Of a DNA stretch of 62,540 bases, positions 1 to 8,833 are shown in pieces. The position numbers and the translations under genes are program-made. A model generated the notes under the pieces. The model was not told where the DNA came from. It made no database searches and was given only the letters and a program-made list of their open reading frames with translations. Source of the DNA: Ponticaulis sp. (GTDB taxonomy: Bacteria > Pseudomonadota > Alphaproteobacteria > Caulobacterales > Hyphomonadaceae); contig NZUJ01000129.1 in assembly GCA_002701295.1 (NCBI GenBank), positions 1 through 62,540 of the forward strand, read 5' to 3'. Each line of letters begins with the position of its first letter. The first letter of the stretch is position 1.

Positions 1-75
1 TTCCACTCTGTCTCTTCAAGGCGAGTTGACTGGAAAGCGTGCGAATCACGCCTTTTGTTCCAATCCGCGCGGTGA

Positions 76-783
76 TCAGGTGCCAATACTGTCAATTCGC
101 ACGCACACGCTGCCACCCGTAGCCGTATAGGCAAGATAACTATACTGAATCGCGTGCGCGGCGACAAATTCCTGCCAGGCTTTGTACTCGTGATGCTTCC
201 AGCTCGGATAGTTGAAATACTCGTCAAACATGATCACCGTTCCCGCACGCAGGCGATCTCTGACCGTATCCAGAATGTATTTCGTGCCGCCATATAAATC
301 GCAATCCACGTGCAGCAGAGCGAGCGGACCGTCATTGGCGTCGAGAAATCCGGGCAGCGTCGCATCAAACCAGCCAACATGCAGAGACACGTTGTCCGGA
401 ACACTCGGCAGCTGCTTCTTCTGAGAAAACGCGCCCTTCTGTTCCAGGTGTCCTGCCCAGTCCTCCGGAAGGCCTTCGAAACTGTCAAATCCATGCACGG
501 CGCGCGGCGCAGCAATCGTGCCAATCTTGCGGATCGAATTCCCGCCAGCAACGCCGAACTCAAGAATCAGCCCATCACCCGGCATGGCCGCCATCAGATG
601 ACGCAGATAAGGCGTATAGGATTCAAAAATCATCGCCTCAGGCATATTGGCTTGAACGTAATCGACAGCCTCATCCAGAGCGCGCAACTGCAATTGATAG
701 AGAATGTTCTGGCCGTAATTCTTGTAGACAACACGCCTGAGCAGTCTTGCCACCCAGGACTTCTTTTCTTTTGGAAGTTTCAC
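76..783 (-). CDS. TylF/MycF-type class I SAM-dependent methyltransferase
   Basis: A 235-residue protein of the macrocin O-methyltransferase (TylF) type, which moves a methyl group from S-adenosylmethionine to a hydroxyl on a sugar or other small molecule. The SAM-binding loop is LEFGVAGGNS at about residues 74-83, followed by HGFDSFEGLP near 97-106, an HVDCD acidic strand near 157-161 and FDEY near 186-189; acidic residues at these places bind Mg2+ in TylF relatives. There is no signal peptide, so it is cytosolic. The N-terminal 45 residues are basic and helical. It stands alone at the left edge; the ClC channel gene is divergent on the other side of about 135 bases. The substrate cannot be told from sequence; polysaccharide or glycolipid methylation is a guess. 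Confidence 0.8.
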   Translation of the reverse strand: MKLPKEKKSWVARLLRRVVYKNYGQNILYQLQLRALDEAVDYVQANMPEAMIFESYTPYLRHLMAAMPGDGLILEFGVAGGNSIRKIGTIAAPRAVHGFDSFEGLPEDWAGHLEQKGAFSQKKQLPSVPDNVSLHVGWFDATLPGFLDANDGPLALLHVDCDLYGGTKYILDTVRDRLRAGTVIMFDEYFNYPSWKHHEYKAWQEFVAAHAIQYSYLAYTATGGSVCVRIDSIGT

Positions 784-969
784 GACGCTTTCCCCGAATC
801 CACTCGCTCAACGGTTTTAAAGACTGTGAGAGCAAGAACAATGGTCAGCCGGGAAAAACTCGCGACCCGCCGTTTCGTGATCGGCAATTTCATCACCTTG
901 ACCAACAACTGACATCAAGTGCTGATCTGTCGTCTTGACGCTCTCATACAATCAGCGTTTTTGAGCAAT

Positions 970-2382
970 ATGTCCGGCACAAGCTCAGTCACTGAAGAAA
1001 TCAAGAAGCGCGCATCGCAATCGCGGACGATTATGTCGCGATACAGCCGACGCAATCTTGTTTCTGAATCCAAGGTCTGGCTGGCCGCACTCATTTGCGG
1101 AATTCTCGTTGGCCTCGCCATGTCAGGCCTGCGGGCAGCCATTTTCAGTGTAGAATTTGTCGGCTTTGGCGCTCAGGACGAACGCATCACGTCTGCCATC
1201 ACCCAGCTGCACCCGCTCCGCGCGCTTCTCATACCGGTTATTGGCGGGTTTGTGGTCTCATTCCTTCTATGGTTGGGCCTCAAGCTCGGTATACGCGGTG
1301 ACCCACGCATCGGCGGCATTCGCGACGTCATCTATGCCCGCCGCCATGTGCTCGACCGTCGCGGACGCACAACACCGCTGGTCTCCATGCACATGTCGAT
1401 CAAAGACGGCATTCAGACCTTCCTTCTCGCCGTCGCCAGTCTTGGCAGCGGTGCCAGTGCAGGCCGTGAGGGCCCGGCTGTGCATATTGGTGCAGTTCTG
1501 TCCGGGTTTTTCGCTCATAAACTCAAATTCACTCCGGCTCAGATCCGCGCGCTTCTCGGCTGTGGCGCGGCTGCGGCAGTGGCCAGTTCATTCAACGCGC
1601 CTCTGGCTGGCCTCCTTTTTGCGCATGAGGTCGTGCTTGGTCGTTACCGGACGTCTGACATCGGCCCAATCGCCGTCGCAAGCGTCTCCGGTGCCCTGAT
1701 CACACGAGCCATTTTTGGCGACAATGCCGTCTTTACCCCGCCAGACTTCTCGCATGCACCTGTCATCTTTTTCCTGGGCACACCGTTTCTCGGCCTGATC
1801 GCCGCCGGTATGGCCATCGTCATGGTCCGCGCCTTCGTCGTCGCACCAGCTGTCGGCAGCCGGTTTGCAGACAAGATCCGCATCCCGCACTGGATGCTCC
1901 CTCCACTGGCCGGCGTCGTGATCGGTGTGTTCGCGCTCGCCTACCCGCAGGTTCTGGGCGTGGGGTATGAGGCAACAGCGACCTCAATTGCCACAGGTTA
2001 CAGCGCCGCCTTCATGCTTATTCTCGCCATCGCGAAGCTGGCTGCCACGACGCTTTGCATTGGCGCACGTTTTGGCGGCGGTGTGTTCTCATCTTCCATT
2101 TTTATTGGGGCCATGATCGGCGGTGTCTTTGGCGCGATCATGGCCGCCCTTACGGGTCATGGCGACCTTGCACAGAGCTTCTTCACTCTGGTCGGCATGG
2201 GTGCAATTTCCGGTGCCGTCCTAGGCGCGCCGATCTCTACCACACTGATTGTTTTTGAGCTGACCGGCTCCTACGAGACCTCAGCCGCAGTGCTGATCTC
2301 TGTCTCCATGGCAACCGTGATCGTCCAAGCCACACTCGGCGGCGGCGTGTTCGAAAAACAGCTTCGAACCGACCGGTTTTGA
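970..2382 (+). CDS. ClC-family chloride channel or H+/Cl- antiporter
   Basis: An integral inner-membrane protein of about 470 residues with some ten hydrophobic segments. The hallmark GREGPAVH motif with the gating glutamate is present (about residue 165), preceded by GSGASA. A second filter motif reads GGGVFSSS, in the place of the usual GxFxP, and the first (GSGIP) motif is replaced by IGGIRDV, so the usual chloride-coordinating serine-proline loop is not canonical. No CBS domains follow; the protein ends soon after the last hydrophobic segment. I use the ATG at 970; an in-frame GTG at 919 would add 17 residues of no clear character. It is divergent from the methyltransferase gene. Ion selectivity (chloride, fluoride, other anion) is not decided by what is visible. 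Confidence 0.88.
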   Translation: MSGTSSVTEEIKKRASQSRTIMSRYSRRNLVSESKVWLAALICGILVGLAMSGLRAAIFSVEFVGFGAQDERITSAITQLHPLRALLIPVIGGFVVSFLLWLGLKLGIRGDPRIGGIRDVIYARRHVLDRRGRTTPLVSMHMSIKDGIQTFLLAVASLGSGASAGREGPAVHIGAVLSGFFAHKLKFTPAQIRALLGCGAAAAVASSFNAPLAGLLFAHEVVLGRYRTSDIGPIAVASVSGALITRAIFGDNAVFTPPDFSHAPVIFFLGTPFLGLIAAGMAIVMVRAFVVAPAVGSRFADKIRIPHWMLPPLAGVVIGVFALAYPQVLGVGYEATATSIATGYSAAFMLILAIAKLAATTLCIGARFGGGVFSSSIFIGAMIGGVFGAIMAALTGHGDLAQSFFTLVGMGAISGAVLGAPISTTLIVFELTGSYETSAAVLISVSMATVIVQATLGGGVFEKQLRTDRF

Positions 2383-2447
2383 TCCTACCAAATGCTTGTT
2401 AACCCTGTTCCGGCATGGTCGCTCAAACCTCCATCGAGCGGTCGTCA

Positions 2448-2867
2448 ATGCTTAGAACCTTACAGCTCATCCTGCCAGCGCTCATTCCGTCCTGGAATTT
2501 CTTCGACGTCATCGCACCCTCGCCACGCATCGAATATACGACCTGCAACGGCCCGGATGACACACGGTTGGACTGGCAGCCTTTCCGCCCCCGCCCGGAA
2601 CAGATAACTCTGACGACCATGCTCCGCCGCCTCGTCTGGAATCCGCGTTGGAATGAAAGCCTGTTTCTCGTGTCTTGTGCCGAGCGCCTCAGTCAGGACA
2701 TCACGCCCGACCATTCGGCGCGCGAAATCACCACACGTCTGCGTCGCGACCTCGCCTTAACCACCACTGCCAGCCACTTCCGATTTCGGCTCGTCTTCAT
2801 CCACCGCGAAGGCACTGAAATTACCAGCGAAGTCATTTACATCTCAGCCGCTGAGCCGATTTCATGA
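2448..2867 (+). CDS. conserved hypothetical protein, partner of the downstream membrane protein
   Basis: About 139 residues, rich in Trp, Arg and Pro, with the phrase PSWNFFDVIAPSPRIEY near the start and NPRWNESLFLVSCAERL in the middle. From memory this pattern belongs to a small conserved proteobacterial family that sits next to HTTM-like membrane proteins; no function is known to me. The stop overlaps the ATG of the next gene in an ATGA arrangement, so the two are translationally coupled. The start is uncertain: ATG 2448 is chosen because a TTAACCCTGTTC element, possibly part of a promoter, lies just before an upstream in-frame ATG at 2415. No signal peptide; one weak hydrophobic N-terminal stretch. 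Confidence 0.7.
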   Translation: MLRTLQLILPALIPSWNFFDVIAPSPRIEYTTCNGPDDTRLDWQPFRPRPEQITLTTMLRRLVWNPRWNESLFLVSCAERLSQDITPDHSAREITTRLRRDLALTTTASHFRFRLVFIHREGTEITSEVIYISAAEPIS

Positions 2868-3559
2868 CGCTCGATCTCGCCATGCGCTGGACGGAAATTC
2901 TCCTCGCCCTCGCGCTTACGATTCCAACGCTAGAACACATCACAGCTGGCGACCCGCGCGAGCGCTTGCTGTTCATGCTGCGCCTTCCACTCCTCGTGCT
3001 GCTGGCAGTGGCGCCCTTTCCGTCTCTGACGCCCTGGGTCTGCCTCACCCTCTGTGTTGTCGCCATTCTTGCTCTGCACCGGTTCGAGGGCCCTTATAAT
3101 GGCGGGTCAGACAAAATGAGCCTCCTCATCCTGTTCTGTCTGACGCTCGCTCATTTCCTGCCAGAACCACGCTGGAAGGAGCTTGCTTTTGGCTATCTCG
3201 CCCTGCAGCTCACCCTCTCCTATTTCATTTCTGGTTGGGTGAAGATCAGAAACCCGGACTGGCGGACTGGTCGCGCCTTGCAGGATGTCTTTGCCTTCTC
3301 AGCCTATCCGGTCGCTGAAAACCTTCGCACTCTGGCTGACCAAAAATCGCTTCTCCTTGCAGGTAGCTGGCTCGTCATCACCTGCGAGCTTCTCTTTCCG
3401 TTCAGCCTGATGTCAAAATGGACGCTGATCCCATTCCTCATACTTGCCGCCAGCTTTCACCTGTCAAACGCGATCTTCTTTGGGCTGAACCGGTTTGTAC
3501 TAGTCTGGATCGCCGCCTACCCATCAATCCTCTGGCTTCAGGCGAGATTTATCGGTTGA
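2864..3559 (+). CDS. HTTM-like integral membrane protein
   Basis: A 231-residue polytopic membrane protein with about six hydrophobic helices. The segment FISGWVKIRNPDWRTG, followed by ALQDVFAFSAYP, is the kind of conserved loop seen in HTTM (horizontally transferred transmembrane) proteins related to vitamin-K-dependent gamma-carboxylase, although the protein is shorter than most of that family. It is coupled to the hypothetical gene before it by a 4-base overlap. Its last 11 bases overlap the end of the convergent gene on the other strand. Family membership is inferred from this loop and the topology, and no catalytic role can be assigned. Confidence 0.72.
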   Translation: MTLDLAMRWTEILLALALTIPTLEHITAGDPRERLLFMLRLPLLVLLAVAPFPSLTPWVCLTLCVVAILALHRFEGPYNGGSDKMSLLILFCLTLAHFLPEPRWKELAFGYLALQLTLSYFISGWVKIRNPDWRTGRALQDVFAFSAYPVAENLRTLADQKSLLLAGSWLVITCELLFPFSLMSKWTLIPFLILAASFHLSNAIFFGLNRFVLVWIAAYPSILWLQARFIG

Positions 3560-4199
3560 TCATCGACACCACTATTACACCAGCCAGACCCGCAATCCCG
3601 AACACGATCTGACACACAAGAATTACGGTATCGCTCCAGTGCATCTTTGGTTGATTGACTGAGGATGGTCTCTTGGATTCCGAAACAGCTACTGGCTCTA
3701 CATTTGACCGATACGCCTCTGGACACTCTTCTCCCTGAGCAAACAGTCGGACAGCCTGGATAAACTCTTCACCCGAAAGCTGCGGTTCATGTTGCGGGGG
3801 TTCGAGGGTGTACAAGTCCCAATAGTGCCAACACGTTACGAAGAAACTCGACCACCCTCGCCAATCACAATCCTCCCATGCGAACTCATCCATTGTGTAG
3901 GCGATTGTACGCTGCTGGTCATATGAAAGCTCCTCAATCTGCTCGAGGGACTTCAGTGCTTCGCGGCAAACCTCGAAATCAGGCTGCCCCTCCGAGAGCT
4001 TGAACAAGTTTCTGTAGAGACTGTCAGACGAATTGAACAAGCTCAATTCGATGAGTTCTTCCGGCGGCTCCGACAAATCGCAAATACGGGCATCAGCCCA
4101 GGCGACAACCTCTTCGGATTTCGCCAGATCGAAGAGCATTCTAAATCGCCAGACACCTGCTTCAAACGCCAAAGAAACCATTTGCTCAATCCGATGCAT
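3549..4199 (-). CDS. hypothetical protein with C-terminal membrane anchor
   Basis: I do not recognise this 216-residue protein. The first 160 residues are acidic and rich in Trp, Glu and Leu and look helical and cytosolic; a linker follows, and a single hydrophobic segment (SDTVILVCQIVFGIAGLAG, about residues 189-207) ends three residues before the C terminus region, giving a tail-anchored topology. There is no signal peptide. Codon use is more A+T-rich than in the housekeeping genes to the right, which suggests a recent arrival. It is a single gene, convergent with the HTTM-like gene (11-base overlap). Confidence 0.6.
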   Translation of the reverse strand: MHRIEQMVSLAFEAGVWRFRMLFDLAKSEEVVAWADARICDLSEPPEELIELSLFNSSDSLYRNLFKLSEGQPDFEVCREALKSLEQIEELSYDQQRTIAYTMDEFAWEDCDWRGWSSFFVTCWHYWDLYTLEPPQHEPQLSGEEFIQAVRLFAQGEECPEAYRSNVEPVAVSESKRPSSVNQPKMHWSDTVILVCQIVFGIAGLAGVIVVSMINR

Positions 4200-4306
4200 T
4201 CAAACTGGCTGAACTCAAAATCGGAGCGCCTCTTGTCGTCTGCACAGTCTGCCGGAGAACATCGCGACTGTCGAACAGGCAATTTTGGTTTGATCAAATT
4301 CTGTCT

Positions 4307-5356
4307 CTACTCACCACCGCTCGACGCTGCCGCCTTTGCCGCATCCGCTTCTTTCACACGCGCGCCGCGCAGAATGCCCGGCAAGGCGTGATTGCCTTCA
4401 TGACAGGCATATTCATAGATCGGACCTTCGGCCGCCCAAAGCGGCATCTCACCCTTCCACGGCTGGGTGTAGAGTTCCGGGTCAGTCACTGTAAACTCAT
4501 AGAAAATCACATCGTCCGCCACGCGCGTAAAGCGCTCCTCGACGACAGATGTCGGCTGCAGATAGAGATAATGCCGGATCGCACCTCGCGATGAACTGCC
4601 CGGGTGGAACCCGGTTGTCTTCACGACCAGCGTGTCCCCGTCCCAATGTCCAACTGAATCGCCCATCCACTGATCAGGCACATCGCGGAACTCGCCGCCC
4701 ATCCGCACCATGCGCGCATTGTGGTTCATCTCAGCCAAGATCGAAATCACATCATCTGCCTGATAGAACTGGATATGATTGTTGTAGAGTACGTTCAGCA
4801 TTGGCGGCGTACCAGAAGAGCCAAACCCCACGGTACAGCGTTCGCCATTCGGACGGATTTCCGGATCATCGAAATTGCCGCGAGACTTGGCAAACCAGGC
4901 CCCCAGAATCTTCCGGCCATTTTCAGAATACGGCAGCTTTCCGTCGGCAGGGTCAACAATCCAGGACGACCTGTACTCACCATCCACCACGCCCAGATGC
5001 TCGCCCTGATCAAACCAGAAAGAATTATACCCCCCGGGGTCCTCACCGGCCTTTGGCGCCCCCTCATCCGGATCGGTCGGCGCATCACCCGCGGCCATGA
5101 AGGCTGCATTTCCCGCCTCGATGATGCGCGCTTCTTCAGGTGTCAGCACCAGGTTCGGCCAGTCTTCTGTGCGTTCCAGCGTTGTCAGGCTTGCTTTAGA
5201 CCAGATGCCAGCAAAGCTTGGCTTCCCATTGGAGAGACGAGGCGGCTCATAATTGGGGTCCCACTTCGCAGGCGCTTCCTGAGCGGAAACTGAAACTGCA
5301 GCAAAAACAGCGCAAACAGCTACTCCAAGGCCCCTCAAACCAGATGATTTCACCAT
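4307..5356 (-). CDS. secreted hypothetical protein
   Basis: A 349-residue exported protein: MVKSSGLRGLGVAVCAVFAA followed by SVSAQ is a standard signal peptide, with cleavage after about residue 25. The mature part starts with a segment of the form NGKPSFAGIWS, which recurs in a large family of uncharacterised secreted proteins of Alphaproteobacteria and Acidobacteria; no catalytic motif is evident. Trp, Asp and Gly are frequent. It is transcribed alone, and about 200 bases of A+T-rich DNA containing the promoters separate it from the divergent helicase gene. Periplasmic location is well supported; function is unknown. Confidence 0.75.
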   Translation of the reverse strand: MVKSSGLRGLGVAVCAVFAAVSVSAQEAPAKWDPNYEPPRLSNGKPSFAGIWSKASLTTLERTEDWPNLVLTPEEARIIEAGNAAFMAAGDAPTDPDEGAPKAGEDPGGYNSFWFDQGEHLGVVDGEYRSSWIVDPADGKLPYSENGRKILGAWFAKSRGNFDDPEIRPNGERCTVGFGSSGTPPMLNVLYNNHIQFYQADDVISILAEMNHNARMVRMGGEFRDVPDQWMGDSVGHWDGDTLVVKTTGFHPGSSSRGAIRHYLYLQPTSVVEERFTRVADDVIFYEFTVTDPELYTQPWKGEMPLWAAEGPIYEYACHEGNHALPGILRGARVKEADAAKAAASSGGE

Positions 5357-5559
5357 TTTCCATTTCCTCCTCTAAGCGCATTCGCTCTGATAAGGGTATA
5401 TTTTCCCTTTTTTCTCTTTTAACTATACCGGAGTTTTGCGCGACGACAAACGCAGAATCTCAACAAAGCCAAAGCTGTTGCAGACACTGGCCTTTCCGCT
5501 GATCGCTCCCATGTTAGAGTGGAACGAAACGCGAATCAAAATCCAAAAATTAGACTGAT

Positions 5560-7875
5560 ATGTCAGACCAGATCCCTCTGTCCCAACTTGCCATGGCGCG
5601 CCCGAATGCGGCGCCCGATTATCTCGACGGGCTGAACCCGGAGCAGAAATCCGCCGTAGAATCCGTAGACGGCCCCCTTCTCGTTCTGGCGGGTGCAGGC
5701 ACGGGCAAGACGCGCGTTCTGACGACACGCCTCGCGCATATCATCCGCACAGGCCGGGCCAAGCCGTGGAACACGCTCTGCGTCACCTTCACTAACAAGG
5801 CCGCCCGCGAGATGCGCGAGCGCGCCATGAACCTGATCGGGCCGGAAGGCGAAGGCCTTCGCTGGCTTGGCACGTTTCACTCCATCTCCGCCCAGATCCT
5901 GCGCCGTCATGCAGAGCTGGTCGGCCTCAAATCCACCTTCACCATTATCGATACCGATGATCAGATCCGCCTCTGCAAACAGATCATCGAGGCCGAGGGC
6001 ATTGACCCGAAACGCTGGACGCCGCGCTATTTCGCAGGCCTGATTGATGGCTGGAAGAACCGCGCACTCATGCCGGACAAAGTCCCTGCCGACGAGGCTT
6101 ATCAATTTGCAGATGGCAAAGGCATCGACCTCTACAAAACCTATCAGAGCCGCCTCTCCGTTCTGAATGCCTGCGACTTTGGTGATCTCCTTCTCCTCAC
6201 CATCCGCCTGTTTCAGGACCATCCGGATGTGTTGAAGGAATATCACGACCGGTTTCGCTACATCCTGGTAGACGAGTATCAGGATACCAATATCGCCCAG
6301 TATCTCTGGCTCCGCCTGCTTGCGCGCGGCACAGGCAATATCTGCTGCGTCGGCGATGACGACCAGTCGATCTATGGCTGGCGCGGCGCGGAAGTCACCA
6401 ACATTCTCAAATTCGAACAGGATTTCGAAGGCGCAAATGTCGTCCGCCTTGAGCGCAATTACCGCTCCACCGGGCATATCCTTGCTGCCGCGTCTCACAT
6501 CATCAAGGAGAATCGCGGTCGCCTCGGCAAAACACTCTGGACCGAAGGCGAACAGAGCGAAAAAGTCCGCCTCCGTGGCCTGTGGGATGGCGAAGCCGAA
6601 GCCCGCCAGATTGGTGATGACATCGAGCAATGGCAGCGTGACGGCAACAAGCTGGCCGACTGCGCGGTTCTCGTTCGCGCTTCCTGGCAGATGCGCGCCT
6701 TCGAGGAACGCTTCATCATGCTTGGCATTCCTTACAAGGTGATTGGCGGCCCGCGCTTCTTCGAACGTGCCGAAATCCGCGATGCCATGGCCTATTTCCG
6801 CCTTATTCGCTCCGAAGATGACGATCTGGCCTTCGAGCGCGTGGTGAACCAACCCAAGCGCGGCGTTGGCGCCACCACCCTCCAAAAGCTTCAACAGATT
6901 GCTCGCGATGATGGCCGCTCACTCACCACCATCTGCCGCATGGTCCTGCAGACAGACGAGGTCAAAGGCCCGGCGAAGCGCGGCCTGACCAGCTTTATGA
7001 ACCATCTCGACATGTGGCGGGACAAGCATCATGCCGGCCTTTCCCATACCGAGCTCGCCCAGCAGATCCTGGACGAGTCCGGTTATACCGACATGCTACG
7101 CGCCGACCGCTCGCCACAGGCCGCCACCCGGCTCGACAACCTGAAAGAGCTTGTCTCCGCAATGGGTCAGTTCGACTCGCTCGCCGCCTTCCTGGAGCAC
7201 GTCCAGCTGGTCATGGATGTCTCTTCGGAAAGCGGGTCTGACGATGAAGTGCAGATCCTCACGCTTCACGGCGCGAAGGGGCTTGAATGGCCTTTGGTTT
7301 TCCTTCCCGGCTGGGAAGAGGAAGTCTTCCCATCCAAGCGCTCCGTGGACGAGAATGGCAATAAAGGCCTCGAAGAAGAACGCCGCCTTGCCTATGTCGG
7401 CATCACCCGCGCTCGCGAGCGCTGCATGATCAGCTTTGTCGCCAATCGGCAGATTTATGGCCGCTGGCAGTCAGTGCTCCCTTCGCGCTTTGTCGACGAG
7501 CTGCCGCCTGATCATGTCGAGGCCGTCTCGGAGACCGGCTATGGCACGCGTCAGGGCTTTGGCGAGACCTATTCCGGCTACAGCACGTCAGACAGTTTCG
7601 AAGATCTTGGCGAACGCTCCAGCTATAATTCACCCGGCTGGCAGCGCCTCAAAAAGACCGACCGCAAGCGCACCGCCCCGCCGGTGATTGATGGCAAGGC
7701 CGAGCTGATCGCCTCTTCTTCGCCCGGAAAATCCGACTTTTCCATCGGCCAGCGCGTCTTCCACATCAAATTCGGCTATGGCCGGGTGGAAGTCATCGAG
7801 GGCGCCAAGCTCACCGTTGAGTTCGAAAAGGCCGGCACGAAAAAGGTCATCGGCACATTCTTGGAAGCAGCTTAG
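5560..7875 (+). CDS. uvrD: UvrD/PcrA-type superfamily 1 DNA helicase
   Basis: A 771-residue 3'-5' helicase for nucleotide excision repair, mismatch repair and clearing of replication blocks. All SF1A motifs are present in order: the Q-motif NPEQKSAV (~26), Walker A GAGTGKT (~46), FTNKAAREM (motif Ia), DEYQDTN (~238, motif II), GDDDQSIYGWRGA (~265, motif III), NYRST (~300, motif IV), LHGAKGLEW (~568, motif V) and RRLAYVGITRAR (~608, motif VI). The C terminus ends in a small domain (SIGQRVFHIKFGYGRV) typical of PcrA/UvrD that contacts RNA polymerase in other bacteria. No clear ribosome site precedes the ATG. The glycosylase-like gene follows after 9 bases. Confidence 0.96.
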   Translation: MSDQIPLSQLAMARPNAAPDYLDGLNPEQKSAVESVDGPLLVLAGAGTGKTRVLTTRLAHIIRTGRAKPWNTLCVTFTNKAAREMRERAMNLIGPEGEGLRWLGTFHSISAQILRRHAELVGLKSTFTIIDTDDQIRLCKQIIEAEGIDPKRWTPRYFAGLIDGWKNRALMPDKVPADEAYQFADGKGIDLYKTYQSRLSVLNACDFGDLLLLTIRLFQDHPDVLKEYHDRFRYILVDEYQDTNIAQYLWLRLLARGTGNICCVGDDDQSIYGWRGAEVTNILKFEQDFEGANVVRLERNYRSTGHILAAASHIIKENRGRLGKTLWTEGEQSEKVRLRGLWDGEAEARQIGDDIEQWQRDGNKLADCAVLVRASWQMRAFEERFIMLGIPYKVIGGPRFFERAEIRDAMAYFRLIRSEDDDLAFERVVNQPKRGVGATTLQKLQQIARDDGRSLTTICRMVLQTDEVKGPAKRGLTSFMNHLDMWRDKHHAGLSHTELAQQILDESGYTDMLRADRSPQAATRLDNLKELVSAMGQFDSLAAFLEHVQLVMDVSSESGSDDEVQILTLHGAKGLEWPLVFLPGWEEEVFPSKRSVDENGNKGLEEERRLAYVGITRARERCMISFVANRQIYGRWQSVLPSRFVDELPPDHVEAVSETGYGTRQGFGETYSGYSTSDSFEDLGERSSYNSPGWQRLKKTDRKRTAPPVIDGKAELIASSSPGKSDFSIGQRVFHIKFGYGRVEVIEGAKLTVEFEKAGTKKVIGTFLEAA

Positions 7876-7884
7876 GGGCGAGAA

Positions 7885-8574
7885 ATGGACTTGAACGACC
7901 AACTCGAAAAAGTTTGGGAAAAACACTGTTCAAAAAAAACTGCCCTAGTCCCGCAGTACTTTAGAAACCCGGAAGATTGTCATGTCTTGTTCATAGGACT
8001 GAACCCATCCTTTGTTGCGCCCCACTTAACGAGGTGGATGAACAGTGAATGCTCGATCGAAAATGCTGAGCCGACAAAATTTTTCAAATGGCACACACGG
8101 AAGAAATTCGTAAGAGAGCACTGTTATTCCGAGCAAAGCTTCTCTTACAAGAACCATCCTTACTTCGGTTTTCATAGAAAGTTGTTTTCAGACTCAGAGC
8201 TAAATTGGTGCCACACTGATCTTTATCGAATACGCAAGTCAGCACAGAACGATACACTGGATAGCCTCAACGACGAGTTCAAACGAGAATCCCATGAACT
8301 TTTTCTGGCACATGTGGCTGGCTTCAAGCCAAAAGTAATTGTCGTGCTTAACGCTGCCGTGTTTCGAATTTTAAAAACTATTGATTATAATGTGCAGTCG
8401 ACAGTTCGTTTTGATGATCACTTCAATGATATAGCTGGACACTGGTGGACAAATGTCGGAACCGAAAAAGTCCCGACAATTTACAGCGGTCACATTGGAC
8501 GATCTTTGGCAACGCCGAACAGACAACTTTTAGAATGGCACATCAGAAAAATTCTTACAGGCATCGATACATGA
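7885..8574 (+). CDS. uracil-DNA-glycosylase-superfamily-like protein
   Basis: A 229-residue cytosolic protein with the layout of a UDG-fold enzyme: VLFIGLNPS at residues 34-42 resembles the GINPG motif A of the MUG/TDG branch, VVLNAAV near 152-158 fits the central core strand, and GHIGRSLATPN near 202-212 takes the place of the HPS-type motif B. The usual iron-sulphur cysteines of families 4 and 5 are absent. The gene starts 9 bases after the helicase stop and may be co-transcribed with it, which fits a repair role, but its base composition is much more A+T-rich than that of the helicase. Catalytic activity is uncertain because the motif A and B residues are not those of any single well-studied family. 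Confidence 0.6.
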   Translation: MDLNDQLEKVWEKHCSKKTALVPQYFRNPEDCHVLFIGLNPSFVAPHLTRWMNSECSIENAEPTKFFKWHTRKKFVREHCYSEQSFSYKNHPYFGFHRKLFSDSELNWCHTDLYRIRKSAQNDTLDSLNDEFKRESHELFLAHVAGFKPKVIVVLNAAVFRILKTIDYNVQSTVRFDDHFNDIAGHWWTNVGTEKVPTIYSGHIGRSLATPNRQLLEWHIRKILTGIDT

Positions 8575-8687
8575 CACATAGGACGCAGCTAGCGTCACTC
8601 CGTGACGCGTAAGGCGTACCGGACCCGTACTTACTGCGGTACGAAATACACCGCGTTTGCGTGCGGCTTGATCCTCCTCAACAACAA

Positions 8688-8731
8688 ATACTGAAACAAA
8701 AAACGTCGCAACGAGCGCCTGTATCGTGTTC
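8688..8731 (+). repeat. dispersed direct repeat, left copy
   Basis: About 44 bases that start ATACTGAAACAAAA and end CGTGTTC recur at 9644-9686 with about five differences. The two copies stand in the same orientation either side of the lipoprotein gene at 8834-9508. Only two copies are in the window. Confidence 0.7.
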
Positions 8732-8742
8732 ACATAAGAAAT

Positions 8743-8817
8743 GTAGGGTGTGCCTTGGCCCACCAAAGACAAACTGAACTCGCTGCCAAACAAATGGTGG
8801 GCCGAGGCCCACCCTAC
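8743..8817. repeat. REP-like inverted repeat
   Basis: Two 22-base arms (8743-8764 and 8796-8817) are inverted copies of one another with two mismatches; the arms begin GTAGGGTG and carry GGCCCACC. The 31-base spacer is unstructured. In RNA this would be a very stable long hairpin. Arms of this composition are typical of REP/MITE-type elements scattered in intergenic DNA of many bacteria. It lies between the tail-to-tail glycosylase-like and lipoprotein genes, so it may also stop transcription from both sides. Confidence 0.75.
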
Positions 8818-8833
8818 AATTGAACGTCAAGCG

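Noticed and set aside
5563-6894. A long (443-codon) open frame antisense to the helicase gene
   Set aside because: The helicase frame carries all SF1 motifs; the antisense frame has Ala/Gly/Arg-rich chance composition typical of opposite strands of GC-rich genes.
8530-8793. An 87-codon open frame on the minus strand across the end of the glycosylase-like gene and the REP-like repeat
   Set aside because: It has no ribosome site or family likeness and is made partly of repeat DNA; treated as chance.
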